Source of the DNA: Prevotellaceae bacterium UBA5903
Lineage (GTDB): Bacteria; Bacteroidota; Bacteroidia; Bacteroidales; Bacteroidaceae
Length of the DNA stretch: 32,814 nt
Assembly: GCA_002431845.1 (NCBI GenBank)
Contig: DJEH01000138.1
Span: 6,989 to 39,802, forward strand
Direction: 5' to 3'
Each line of letters begins with the position of its first letter. Position 1 is the first letter of the stretch. A program made the translations under genes and the position numbers. This document shows positions 1 through 7,661 of this stretch, in pieces. The notes beneath the pieces were generated by a model, which was given only the letters and a program-made list of their open reading frames with translations, was not told the origin of the DNA and searched no databases.

Positions 1-532
1 ACTTGGTGCGCACTTAGAGCGTACACTTACTCCAGAAGAAAAAATCAAACAACAGTCTATGCTTAAGTTTGCTTTCAGTGGTGACTCTATTGATGTTCGC
101 AAGCTCGATTTGGGCGATACGCAAAATGTAGGTATCAACTTGCAGCAGGCACTTGAACATCCAGGTTCCGACCAATGGGATATCGTATTGCGTGATGGCG
201 ACAAACTTATCATACCGCAGTTTAACAACACAGTCTCTATTAGTGGTCAGGTGATGCTACCTAATACAGTTTCTTATAAAGAAGGTGAGAAACTCTCTTA
301 TTACATTAATCAAGCAGGTGGCTATGGCTTGAGAGCAAAAACAAAACGTGTGTTTGCTATAAATATGAATGGCACCGTCAATCGTGTACGCTCTGTTAAA
401 GACATCACTCCTGGTTGCTCTATCATAGTACCAGCAAAGTTGAGCCGACGCAGAATGTCGTTTGGCGAAATCATGTCATTAGGCTCAATTACAGCGTCTA
501 TGGGTAGTGTGATTGCCGCTTTGTTGAAGTAA
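1..532 (+). CDS. Polysaccharide export protein, SLBB domain (5' partial)
   Basis: This is the C-terminal part of an outer-membrane polysaccharide export (Wza-like) protein. The reading frame is open to the first base of the window, so the first visible ATG at 59 is almost certainly internal. A SLBB-like beta-grasp domain is visible around window positions 225-460 (NTVSISGQVMLPNTVSY, then QAGGY). It ends in a basic stretch (KLSRRR) and a short hydrophobic C-terminal segment. In the family, such proteins form the outer-membrane channel through which capsule or exopolysaccharide leaves the cell, with the Wzz-like inner-membrane partner encoded next. That partner follows here after 63 bp. The N-terminal Poly_export domain and signal peptide must lie upstream of the window. 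The family call is fairly secure; the polymer exported cannot be told. Confidence 0.85.
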   Translation, partial: LGAHLERTLTPEEKIKQQSMLKFAFSGDSIDVRKLDLGDTQNVGINLQQALEHPGSDQWDIVLRDGDKLIIPQFNNTVSISGQVMLPNTVSYKEGEKLSYYINQAGGYGLRAKTKRVFAINMNGTVNRVRSVKDITPGCSIIVPAKLSRRRMSFGEIMSLGSITASMGSVIAALLK

Positions 533-595
533 CAATTGATTGTAAAAGCAAAAAGCAAGTAGTATATACATATTCTTACAGAGAAAACAAAAACA

Positions 596-1636
596 ATGGG
601 TAATAAATCATTTAGATCTATTATAAAAACGATTGGGAAGTATAAAAAGGTTCTAATTGTAAATGTGGCTATCGCCTTGGCTTTAGGCATAATGGTTTCG
701 TTTAGTATGCCAGCAACTTATGAGTCCTCTTCAAGTTTGGCATCAGAGTCAAAGGACGAAGCGCAGCTTGGCAACATGGGTTCGTTGGCATCGTTGGCGG
801 GCGTAAACTTGTCTGGATCAAATGATGCCATTGTGCCAGAGCTCTATCCGAGTGTGGTTGTGACCAATGACTTCTTGGTGAATTTGTTAAAGACAAAAGT
901 ACGTCCTAAGGGACTTAAAAAAGATATTACCTATTTAGATTATTTGCAACATTACACCAAATCACCTTGGTGGACCAATGCTATAAAGGGACTTGTAGGT
1001 TTGCTTTCAAAGAAAAAGTCAGACAATTTAAACGCACAAGCAATCAACCCCGAAGAGCTAACTAAGCCCCAAGACGCTTTGGTTGAGGCACTGAAAGGAC
1101 AGGTTATTTGTACACTCGACAAGTCGGAGGGAGTGATAAATATCAAAGTTTATTCGCAAGACCCCTACGTGTCAAAACAGCTTGTAGAGACAGTTACAAA
1201 GCAACTGCAATCCTTTATAACTGATTATAGAACAAGCAAGTCGCGTGTAGATTTGCTCTATTATCAACGCTTAAAAAAAGAGGCATACGACAAGTATATG
1301 AAGGCCCAAAAGAAGTATGCAATTTATAGTGATAGCCACATGGATTTATCATTAAAATCATATCAATTGGAGTCTGATGCGTTAGAGAACGACTTGCAGT
1401 TAGCCTATAACACATACTCGCAGGCTTGTCAGCAAGTAACAATGGCCGAGGCAAAGGTGCAAGAGCGCACGCCAGCTTTCACGGTGTTAGAGCGTGCAAC
1501 TGTGGCTCCATATCCAAGCTCACCTAAAAAGAAAATGATAGTTATAGCTTATCTTTTTGTATTCATAGCAGGCACGGTATGTTATACAATCTTGCGTGAG
1601 CAATTAAAGAAAAAAGGTAACGAAGAAACCTGCTAA
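596..1636 (+). CDS. Wzz-like chain-length determinant / polysaccharide co-polymerase
   Basis: This inner-membrane protein is of the Wzz type and in such systems sets polysaccharide chain length together with Wzy. The 346 residues have the typical topology: a short cytoplasmic N-terminus, a membrane segment at about 19-37, a long periplasmic region with coiled-coil-like stretches (about 205-285), a proline-rich motif (APYPSSPKKK) and a second membrane segment at about 314-333. No C-terminal tyrosine-kinase domain or Walker motif is present, so any Wzc-like kinase would be separate. It sits between the SLBB exporter and the polymerase, with 21 bp to the next gene, which indicates one operon. 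The ATG at 596 places the first membrane segment at a normal distance from the N-terminus. Confidence 0.85.
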   Translation: MGNKSFRSIIKTIGKYKKVLIVNVAIALALGIMVSFSMPATYESSSSLASESKDEAQLGNMGSLASLAGVNLSGSNDAIVPELYPSVVVTNDFLVNLLKTKVRPKGLKKDITYLDYLQHYTKSPWWTNAIKGLVGLLSKKKSDNLNAQAINPEELTKPQDALVEALKGQVICTLDKSEGVINIKVYSQDPYVSKQLVETVTKQLQSFITDYRTSKSRVDLLYYQRLKKEAYDKYMKAQKKYAIYSDSHMDLSLKSYQLESDALENDLQLAYNTYSQACQQVTMAEAKVQERTPAFTVLERATVAPYPSSPKKKMIVIAYLFVFIAGTVCYTILREQLKKKGNEETC

Positions 1637-1657
1637 AAGGTGATAATAAAGCAATAA

Positions 1658-2878
1658 ATGTTATTTGATCAGAACAACGCAAACAAATGGGTTAAATGGG
1701 GTGGCAATGCCTTATTCTTTTTGTTGATACTTGTGTCAATGATAGACCCATCTAATAGCATTCTTCATCTGAAGAATGTTGCTTTCGTGTTGCTTTTGGG
1801 CTATAACATTGTAATGTTCAAGCCAGACTTCCGCTATCTTACTTGCATATTGATGCCATTTATTGCTTTGATGTGTGGCTACATCTCTTCGCAGATACTT
1901 GGAGTTGTCATAAACGATGAGTTTTTTGTAGGTACATTCAAGGGGTTTTCAATGCTTATACTCCTTTTATGGATACCCTACTACGACGTTATAAGGTTGA
2001 GCAAACTTGCAGCATTGATATTTGGTATCTGTGGCACAATTCTTTTTATAGCGGCAGCATCCGACGATTTATTAAAAGCTGCTATATGGAACTTTCAAGA
2101 CAATGGACACGAAGGTGCATTCCTATTGTCAGAGCGTTATTTCTTGGGCATCAAGGTATTGGGCATCAATTACAACTCTACTATTTGCACGGCATTGCCC
2201 CTTTTTGCAAGTAGTTATTCGGTCTTTTCAAAAGCTAAACATCGGTTTTTCAATTTCCTTTGCATGCTTTTTATCATCTTCTTGTTTGTTACAAGCGGGT
2301 CACGCTCAACCATGTTGTTACCCTTCTGCTTAGTTGGACTTTCGCTCTATATCGTATATCGCAAGTCGCATTATGTAAGGATGCTTATATATCCAACTCT
2401 CTTTGTTTTAGGTGTGGCATTGATTGTATTAATCATAAAGTTAGCGGGAGAGAAAAACGAAACATCCAACATCGTAAAGTATGCCCATCTCTATTCGTAT
2501 GGGCGTTTGTTACACTACAATCCCGAGTATTTTATAATAGGTCAAGGTCCAGGCTCAATGTTCTATTCTATAGGCTTTAGAGAGATGGTACCCCAAACAG
2601 AATGGAGTTACTTAGAGATACTCCGCATGTGTGGTGCGTTCAGTGTCGGGATATTTTATTTACTGCTTTACCCAGTTTCGTTCATCAAAAAATTCTTTAA
2701 GCACGATGGCTCAATGGGAATAATCATAACATACCTATTCTATTTAGTTGTGGCAGGTACCAATCCTATGCTCATCAACTCTTCGGGCATGTGTGTAATG
2801 ATGATGATATATAGCTATCTTGGCATAGTTATGAAAAGAGACGAACAAAGCATGCAGTCAAGATTAGTTAGTAAATGA
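1658..2878 (+). CDS. Wzy-like O-antigen/exopolysaccharide polymerase or ligase, membrane protein
   Basis: A 406-residue protein made almost entirely of hydrophobic segments (about ten), with a larger polar loop in the second half that contains YGRLLHYNPEYFIIGQGPGS. The pattern of an extended loop with Tyr/Arg and a G-x-G-P-G stretch between late membrane segments is typical of O-antigen ligase/Wzy polymerase family proteins. These polymerise lipid-linked repeat units on the periplasmic side or ligate polymer to an acceptor. The position between Wzz and Wzx in a compact operon (18 bp to the flippase gene) favours the polymerase role. Sequence conservation in this family is very low, so polymerase versus ligase cannot be decided from the sequence alone. 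Confidence 0.75.
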   Translation: MLFDQNNANKWVKWGGNALFFLLILVSMIDPSNSILHLKNVAFVLLLGYNIVMFKPDFRYLTCILMPFIALMCGYISSQILGVVINDEFFVGTFKGFSMLILLLWIPYYDVIRLSKLAALIFGICGTILFIAAASDDLLKAAIWNFQDNGHEGAFLLSERYFLGIKVLGINYNSTICTALPLFASSYSVFSKAKHRFFNFLCMLFIIFLFVTSGSRSTMLLPFCLVGLSLYIVYRKSHYVRMLIYPTLFVLGVALIVLIIKLAGEKNETSNIVKYAHLYSYGRLLHYNPEYFIIGQGPGSMFYSIGFREMVPQTEWSYLEILRMCGAFSVGIFYLLLYPVSFIKKFFKHDGSMGIIITYLFYLVVAGTNPMLINSSGMCVMMMIYSYLGIVMKRDEQSMQSRLVSK

Positions 2879-2896
2879 TTAGCGCGTAAAGAACAG

Positions 2897-4252
2897 ATGA
2901 TAAAAACAAAAATAGCAAGTTTGTTTCAAAGCAATAATAAACGAACAGGACTGATAAAGAAAAACATCTTGGCCTCTTTTTTCATAAAAGGATGGCTCAT
3001 TGTGGTACAATTGCTGATGGTTCCTTTAACGTTGCACTGCTTGGGTGTTTACGAAAATGGCATTTGGCTCACCATAAGTTCAATGTTGGTGTGGATAGAT
3101 AATTTGGATGTAGGATTAGGCAATGGGTTGCGCAACAAATTAGCAGAGTATATAGCTAAGAACGATTATGAAAGTGCTCGTCGCTCTGTATCTTCAACGC
3201 TCTTTATGCTGATAGTATTTATTGTTCCCGTATCCATCATTATTAATATGTGGATATGGAATGCCGACACGTATGCCTTTTTTAATGTAGATGCACATGT
3301 GGTGGGCAATTTAAATAAAATATTGTCGTGCTCAGCCATATTTGTATGCTCCACGTTCATCTTTAAGTTTATTGGCAATTTTTACATGGGTTTGCAAATG
3401 CCAGCGGTAAACAATCTGCTGGGTTGTTTAGGGCAGACATTAGCGTTGATAGGTACGATTTTGGTGTATTGGAGCAACACTCATTCGCTTTTTTACATAG
3501 CTATAGCCAACACGTTGGCTCCCTTGTTAGTTTATCTTATAAGCTATCCTATCACGTTTTGCAAACGTTATCCGCAGTTGCGTCCATCGCTCAAGTATGT
3601 AGATACAAAGAGTGCCATTTCGCTCTTTAAAATGGGCATAAAGTTCTTTGTATTGCAGATATCGGGCGTGGTGCTATTTATGACTACTAACATACTCATA
3701 TCCCGATACTACACCCCCGAGATGGTAACTCCTTACCAGATAGCCTACCGCTATTTTAGCGTGGTCCAATTGCTATTCTTTATCATCTGTGTGCCCTATT
3801 GGTCGGCCACAACCGATGCATATAGCAAGAGAGACTTTGCATGGATAAAGGCATCAGGTCGCTCGCTCGACCGCATTATTCTGTGCATTATGCTGGTAGC
3901 ATTGGTTATGATTATTGCCTCCAAGTGGGTTTATCAAGTATGGATTGGCGATGCCTCAATTGTGTCGTTACAAATGACGATAATGGTGGCTATCTATGTT
4001 ATGATACTCACGCTGAGCATGCGCTATTCGTACATACTCAATGGTTTTGGCACATTAAAACTTCAGCTTATAACCACTGTATCGGCTGCAGTTTGCTATA
4101 TTCCATTAGCAATGTTTTTTTGCAAAGGCAGCAACAATGTGCTATATCTCTTAGCGGTGATGAGTGCCGTTAATTTGCCGGGATTGGTGATTAATGCATG
4201 GCAATACCACAAAATAATCAAAGGAACAGCCAAAGGCATTTGGCTTGAATAA
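2897..4252 (+). CDS. Wzx-like polysaccharide flippase
   Basis: A 451-residue integral membrane protein with about twelve hydrophobic segments. It begins with the charged lead (KNILASFFIKGW) and the LGVYENGIWLTISS region seen in polysaccharide biosynthesis proteins of the MOP/MATE superfamily. Such flippases move undecaprenyl-diphosphate-linked repeat units from the cytoplasmic to the periplasmic face of the inner membrane, handing them to the Wzy polymerase encoded just upstream. The gene lies 18 bp after the polymerase and 12 bp before a glycosyltransferase, consistent with co-transcription. Length and topology are normal for the family. The sugar substrate cannot be inferred. Confidence 0.85.
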   Translation: MIKTKIASLFQSNNKRTGLIKKNILASFFIKGWLIVVQLLMVPLTLHCLGVYENGIWLTISSMLVWIDNLDVGLGNGLRNKLAEYIAKNDYESARRSVSSTLFMLIVFIVPVSIIINMWIWNADTYAFFNVDAHVVGNLNKILSCSAIFVCSTFIFKFIGNFYMGLQMPAVNNLLGCLGQTLALIGTILVYWSNTHSLFYIAIANTLAPLLVYLISYPITFCKRYPQLRPSLKYVDTKSAISLFKMGIKFFVLQISGVVLFMTTNILISRYYTPEMVTPYQIAYRYFSVVQLLFFIICVPYWSATTDAYSKRDFAWIKASGRSLDRIILCIMLVALVMIIASKWVYQVWIGDASIVSLQMTIMVAIYVMILTLSMRYSYILNGFGTLKLQLITTVSAAVCYIPLAMFFCKGSNNVLYLLAVMSAVNLPGLVINAWQYHKIIKGTAKGIWLE

Positions 4253-4264
4253 AAATAGAATAAG

Positions 4265-5080
4265 ATGAACTCAATATACGTGATAATTGTGTTGTATAAG
4301 ATAAGCCTATTTGAGGCAGAGTCTTATAGAACGCTGATAGAGCCAAACCATATAACCAACTTTTTGGTTTACGACAATTCGCCCGAAGAGGGTTATACCG
4401 ACTTGTCGCAATTGCCTAAAGAAGCAACTTATATCCACGACAAAAGCAATAGTGGACTTTCGTTGGCCTACAATCGTGGGGCACAGATAGCCTCAGAACA
4501 AGGGTATAAGCGAGTGTTATTACTCGACCAAGACACTCATTTCATGGCTGGCACGTGGCAGGCGTATATGAATCATATTGACTATAATGGCATCACTTCG
4601 CCCCTGATAGTCACCACCAATGGTGCACCATTCTCGCCTGTTCGTATAGATAAGTGTTTTTTAACTCCCGTCGATGAACTTGAAAGGGGCGAGTATTCGC
4701 TCTATCAATATGCAGTTGTAAACAGTGGCAGTTGCGTGCCAACTGAGTTGTTCAATCGTTGCGGAGGATATGACGAAAGCGTAACGCTTGATTTTTCAGA
4801 CTTTCAGTTTCAGGTGCGTCTGCGCAAGTTGCGGTCCAAGTTCCTCCTGTTAGAAGCAAAGGCTATGCAAGACTTTTCGAACGATTGCAGCAACTTAGAA
4901 AAGATGAAAAAACGCTTTGCCTTGTACCTTAAAAGTGCTGTACACTTTAAGGCCGATAGCCCTGCATTGCAATGCAAGCATTACGCAGAGGTGATGAAAC
5001 ACACCCTTTCGCTAACAGTGCGCACGCACAACCTTTATTTCATTGGTAAGTATATAAAAGAATTTATAAAAAGAGGATAA
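4265..5080 (+). CDS. Family 2 glycosyltransferase, rhamnosyltransferase-like
   Basis: A 271-residue GT-A fold glycosyltransferase. It opens with the short strand VIIVLYK, has an early VYDNSPE stretch and a central LLLDQDTHF motif whose acidic residues would hold the divalent metal and the nucleotide sugar. A later YDESVTLDFSDF segment resembles the acceptor-side region of GT2 enzymes. The overall pattern (VYDNS, NRGAQIA, LLDQDT) is the one usually annotated as a rhamnosyltransferase, but the donor sugar is not proven by sequence. It acts in the cytoplasm on the lipid-linked repeat unit. It follows the flippase by 12 bp and is separated by one base from the next glycosyltransferase, so the two are probably translationally coupled. 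Confidence 0.8.
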   Translation: MNSIYVIIVLYKISLFEAESYRTLIEPNHITNFLVYDNSPEEGYTDLSQLPKEATYIHDKSNSGLSLAYNRGAQIASEQGYKRVLLLDQDTHFMAGTWQAYMNHIDYNGITSPLIVTTNGAPFSPVRIDKCFLTPVDELERGEYSLYQYAVVNSGSCVPTELFNRCGGYDESVTLDFSDFQFQVRLRKLRSKFLLLEAKAMQDFSNDCSNLEKMKKRFALYLKSAVHFKADSPALQCKHYAEVMKHTLSLTVRTHNLYFIGKYIKEFIKRG

Positions 5081-5081
5081 T

Positions 5082-5783
5082 ATGATATCAGTTTGTATAG
5101 CAACATATAATGGTGAGGATGTAATTTTAACTCAACTCAAGAGCATACTTCCGCAACTTGGCAAAGATGATGAGGTTGTTATCTCAGACGATAATTCTAC
5201 CGACAGAACCGTTGAGAAGATACAAAGCCTTAATGATGCACGCATACGCATAGTCAAAGGACCATGCAAAGGCTCACCTGTGCCCAATTTTGAAAATGTG
5301 TTGATGCAGGCAAAGGGCGATTATATTTTCCTTTCCGACCAAGACGACCAATGGCTACCTAACAAAGTGGCTATATGCATGAAAAAACTTAAGAGCGGAT
5401 GTGCTTGTGTAGTAACCGATTGCATTGTTACTGATATGGACTTCAATGTGCTCTACAATTCGTTCTACGCTTGCAACCATATGCGCAAGGGCCGATATTA
5501 CAATTTGCTCCGCAAGAACAACTACCTTGGTGGCTCAATGGCCTTTACACGAGCCGTTAAAGAACGTAGCCTTCCATTTCCTAAGGACATACCCATGCAC
5601 GATATTTGGATAGGCAATGTGGCAGCATTTTACTATAATGTCACTTTTATCCCTCAAAAGTGTAGCTACCTACGTCGTGGCGACCACAATGCATCTTCTA
5701 CTGCCAAAAAAAGCGAAAGTTCCGTTTGGCAAAAGTTCACGTACAGATGGAGCATCGTAAAGAATTTGATTATGCTAAAGTAA
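5082..5783 (+). CDS. Family 2 glycosyltransferase
   Basis: A 233-residue GT2 enzyme with a canonical N-terminus: ISVCIATYNGE, then VVISDDNSTDRT (nucleotide-binding DD pair), then IFLSDQDDQW (the metal-binding DxD region). A downstream MHDIWIGN segment matches the acceptor/catalytic region often seen in alpha-1,3-rhamnosyltransferase-like proteins. It would add a sugar to the lipid-linked repeat unit. The gene starts one base after the preceding stop and is the last gene of the polysaccharide operon in this window; the next gene is on the opposite strand. It is on the short side for the family but shows no sign of truncation, since all core motifs are present and the C-terminus is basic. Confidence 0.82.
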   Translation: MISVCIATYNGEDVILTQLKSILPQLGKDDEVVISDDNSTDRTVEKIQSLNDARIRIVKGPCKGSPVPNFENVLMQAKGDYIFLSDQDDQWLPNKVAICMKKLKSGCACVVTDCIVTDMDFNVLYNSFYACNHMRKGRYYNLLRKNNYLGGSMAFTRAVKERSLPFPKDIPMHDIWIGNVAAFYYNVTFIPQKCSYLRRGDHNASSTAKKSESSVWQKFTYRWSIVKNLIMLK

Positions 5784-5811
5784 CTTTCAGTGCATCATAC
5801 AGCATTAAAAT

Positions 5812-6128
5812 CGTGAACTATTTTTGACATTTCAGACTCTTGAAATAGAAATGAAATGTTAATAAATTTAACAAAATATAGAGGTGATTGTAACCCAAAC
5901 GTTTACTATTTTTGTTACGACACGAATGTAAGCACACAAGGATACGTATCCTTAGGGTGTAAGGATACGTATCCTTAGGTCATAAGAACACGTATCCTTA
6001 GGGGGTAAGAACACGTATCCTTAGGGTATAAGGATACGTATCCTTGTAGAAAAAGCACTTTTTTTAGAATAAAAAAGCTATGGAAAATAGCGAAGTAAAT
6101 ACATAACTGGTTGATTATCAATAAAATA
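5812..6128 (+). repeat. Composite intergenic repeat element, copy 1
   Basis: This stretch shares an ordered set of parts with 27585-27880. A 5' box at 5812-5832 is identical over 21 bases to 27585-27605 (core GAACTATTTTTGACATTT), with looser similarity continuing through AAATAGAA. Next comes a variable stretch, then the five-unit palindrome array at 5938-6045. A 3' box at 6104-6128 (TAACT, three variable bases, TGATTATCAAT, one variable base, AAATA) matches 27856-27880. The distance from the end of the array to the 3' box is nearly the same in both copies (58 and 59 bases), and both copies lie in the same orientation. No coding sequence or transposase is seen. The element sits just after the end of the polysaccharide operon, between converging genes. 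Nature unknown. Confidence 0.8.
5938..6045. repeat. Array of five 16-bp palindromes at exact 23-bp period, array 1
   Basis: Units begin at 5938, 5961, 5984, 6007 and 6030. Units 1, 2 and 5 are the perfect palindrome AAGGATACGTATCCTT. Units 3 and 4 are AAGAACACGTATCCTT, with three changes confined to the left arm. The four 7-base spacers are AGGGTGT, AGGTCAT, AGGGGGT and AGGGTAT, all clearly related, so the true repeat is 23 bp. The spacing of about two helical turns would put successive sites on nearly the same DNA face. In RNA, each unit could form a 6-bp hairpin with an ACGT loop. This is not a CRISPR array because the spacers are short and alike. Confidence 0.92.
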
Positions 6129-6138
6129 CGATATAACA

Positions 6139-6198
6139 CTCATAAATCGCAAAAAATCAGCCACAATGATAGTTGGTGATTTTTTTTTGATTTATGAG
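6139..6198. terminator. Long imperfect inverted repeat, possible bidirectional terminator
   Basis: The left arm at 6139-6162 (CTCATAAATC, AAAAAATCA, GCC) pairs with the right arm at 6175-6198 (GGTGA, a run of T, GATTTATGAG) across a 12-base loop, with a small mismatch after the first ten pairs. The hairpin lies between the plus-strand polysaccharide operon and the minus-strand gene ending at 6239, so it is placed to stop transcripts from both sides. It lacks the GC-rich stem of a textbook terminator, and a remnant of a small inverted-repeat element is also possible. Confidence 0.5.
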
Positions 6199-6238
6199 CG
6201 TTTGCTTTTCTAACTTAGGGGTGAAGTTGGAGACTTTC

Positions 6239-6511
6239 TTATTTGCTTTTCTTCTTATTACTTTTGCGCTTAAACAAGCTTGTAATGGCACCAAATCTGC
6301 GCATGAGTTTATACATCATCATAAAGCCATCGTATACGGCAAATGCCTTTTCAGCTTGGTTTACCCATTGTTGCATTTGTGTGTCGGCCTTAGTGGGCGT
6401 GGTTAGTTTTTGCCAATGATGGTTGATAATGCCCTTGCTCAACCTAAGTTCTTTATCTATAATTTTGCGTTTAGCTTGTAAAATATCTTGTGTGTAGTAT
6501 GCGTTATTCAT
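6239..6511 (-). CDS. Small conserved-type hypothetical protein
   Basis: About 90 residues starting MNNAYYTQDILQAKRK, mostly charged and helical, ending in a strongly basic tail (KRKSNKKKSK). I do not recognise a named domain. The frame is open to a TTG at 6553, but the ATG at 6511 is preferred because the extra upstream residues look like translated intergenic sequence. The gene is downstream of a holin-family membrane protein and a YtxH-domain protein on the same strand. This three-gene arrangement is common in Bacteroidales, so the protein is probably a soluble or peripheral partner of those membrane proteins. There is no clear function. Confidence 0.65.
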   Translation of the reverse strand: MNNAYYTQDILQAKRKIIDKELRLSKGIINHHWQKLTTPTKADTQMQQWVNQAEKAFAVYDGFMMMYKLMRRFGAITSLFKRKSNKKKSK

Positions 6512-6621
6512 TGTGTGTATGATATGTGTATAAGGTTTAAATGGGTTTAGCAATAGCCCATGTGAGGATTAGTTTCCCTTGGCTGTTAATGCTGTTAAGA
6601 GTCAATAACTAAAGGGTGAGG

Positions 6622-7065
6622 TTATTGCTTATTTTCAGTGTTTTTGTATTGTTCGTTTTCTAACTGATTTTCAATAAACAAGTGTGCCAAGAAATTAGTT
6701 ATGGGATTTTCAATCCATTTAGTACGATTGCAGTAAATTATCCATACGATGAGGGCATAGACACACACAATGATGGCATAAGCTATTGTGGCATTTCCAA
6801 TAAGGGAAGTGAGTGATGCTGCTATCATCATTGAAACAAATATCAAGGCTAAACCAACAATCATAAAGATGATGGCTCCGATGATAAGAGCAGACAAAAG
6901 TTTTGATAGCTTGCTCACAATGTCGATTTGCAAACCATCTGTTTTGAGTTCTACATAACGCTTCAACTCCTCAATGAGCTGACAAATAGTATCAATATTT
7001 CGATTGGATGATAACACAGAAAGAGAGAGTTTAAAAGGTTGCTTTGATAAAAATAAAATGGCCAA
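6622..7065 (-). CDS. Phage-holin-family (superfamily III type) membrane protein
   Basis: Up to 147 residues. An amphipathic helical N-terminal part (IDTICQLIEELKRYVELKTDGLQID) is followed by two closely spaced membrane segments at about 58-82 and 93-112 and a hydrophilic tail. The pattern xxRYVELKT..LQ before a membrane hairpin is typical of the putative holin superfamily III proteins that many Bacteroidetes encode on the chromosome. There is no phage context here, so the name is a family label only. The start is uncertain: the ATG at 7065 adds a hydrophobic lead not usual for the family, and a GTG at 7017 would give a more typical N-terminus. It sits between the YtxH gene and the small hypothetical gene on the same strand. 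Confidence 0.75.
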   Translation of the reverse strand: MAILFLSKQPFKLSLSVLSSNRNIDTICQLIEELKRYVELKTDGLQIDIVSKLSKLLSALIIGAIIFMIVGLALIFVSMMIAASLTSLIGNATIAYAIIVCVYALIVWIIYCNRTKWIENPITNFLAHLFIENQLENEQYKNTENKQ

Positions 7066-7138
7066 AGAGCATGTGCAAAGGTGCTAAAGTTAGCATAGTG
7101 TGCGCCTGCTCTTTGGCTTGTAATAAAGTGATGGATTA

Positions 7139-7345
7139 TTAGTCGTTTGCAGGTTGCAATTCGTCTGCAATATCATCTACAAGGCTTTCCATTTCCTTGC
7201 TGTTGAGCTTGATGCCACGTTTGCGGATGGCAGCTGCAATTTTTTCGCGAGTGTCAGTACCTTTTTCTGGTGCAAATAAAATGCCGCATGCTGCGCCTAC
7301 AGCTGCACCACCAAGAAATGCTGCTAAAATGCTAAGTCCTTTCAT
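7139..7345 (-). CDS. YtxH-domain small membrane protein
   Basis: 68 residues. An N-terminal glycine/alanine-rich membrane segment (ILAAFLGGAAVGAACGILFAPEKG) is followed by a charged helix (TREKIAAAIRKRG) and an acidic tail. The GxxxGxxxGxLFAPxxG pattern is the signature of the YtxH family, proteins of unknown molecular role often linked to envelope stress. It is the first gene of a minus-strand cassette with the holin-family and hypothetical genes. A TAcaTTTG element at 7391-7398 on the minus strand could drive it with a short leader of about 40 bases. Confidence 0.85.
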   Translation of the reverse strand: MKGLSILAAFLGGAAVGAACGILFAPEKGTDTREKIAAAIRKRGIKLNSKEMESLVDDIADELQPAND

Positions 7346-7390
7346 GATAATCTATTTGTTTAAAAGTTAATACATAGGTTTTCTTATTGC

Positions 7391-7418
7391 CAAATGTACG
7401 TAAAAACCTCATAACAAA
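7391..7418 (-). promoter_or_regulatory. Candidate promoter for the YtxH cassette
   Basis: On the minus strand the sequence TACATTTG (7391-7398) fits the Bacteroidetes -7 consensus TAnnTTTG. A TTTG at 7415-7418 is only 16 bases upstream rather than the usual 19, so the upstream element is weak. The predicted start of transcription would be near 7384. Confidence 0.4.
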
Positions 7419-7490
7419 CCAAGAAATGACGATATTTTTTTATCGTTTATACCGTTTTTATCAAAAATAAGTAGGTTTTGGGTAACATTG

Positions 7491-7521
7491 TTTGCTAATT
7501 CAACAGCCTTTTGTACCTTTG
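7491..7521 (+). promoter_or_regulatory. Promoter, TTTG-N19-TAccTTTG, for the SPOR lipoprotein gene
   Basis: TTTG at 7491-7494 and TACCTTTG at 7514-7521 are separated by exactly 19 bases, a perfect match to the Bacteroidetes housekeeping promoter. Transcription would begin near 7528 and leave an untranslated leader of about 130 bases before the ATG at 7662. The rest of the 316-bp divergent intergenic region (7346-7661) holds no gene I can see. Confidence 0.7.
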
Positions 7522-7661
7522 CCATAAGGTTTGTGCTATCTGTTAGGGCATGATTGAAGGCTTAATTTTGAGTTGCCTACATGTGTTAAAGCCAAAATAA
7601 ACTTTGGTGTGGCACACAGAGAGTAAGGCGCAATCCGTTACTTAAGAACGAAAAAAACGAA

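Noticed and set aside
5938..6045. CRISPR array
   Set aside because: The repeats are 16-bp palindromes and the spacers are only 7 bases and similar to each other, unlike the unique, about 30-base spacers of CRISPR. No cas genes are present.
6622..7065. Phage remnant because of the holin-family gene
   Set aside because: No other phage gene is nearby, and this family with YtxH is a common chromosomal cassette in Bacteroidales.
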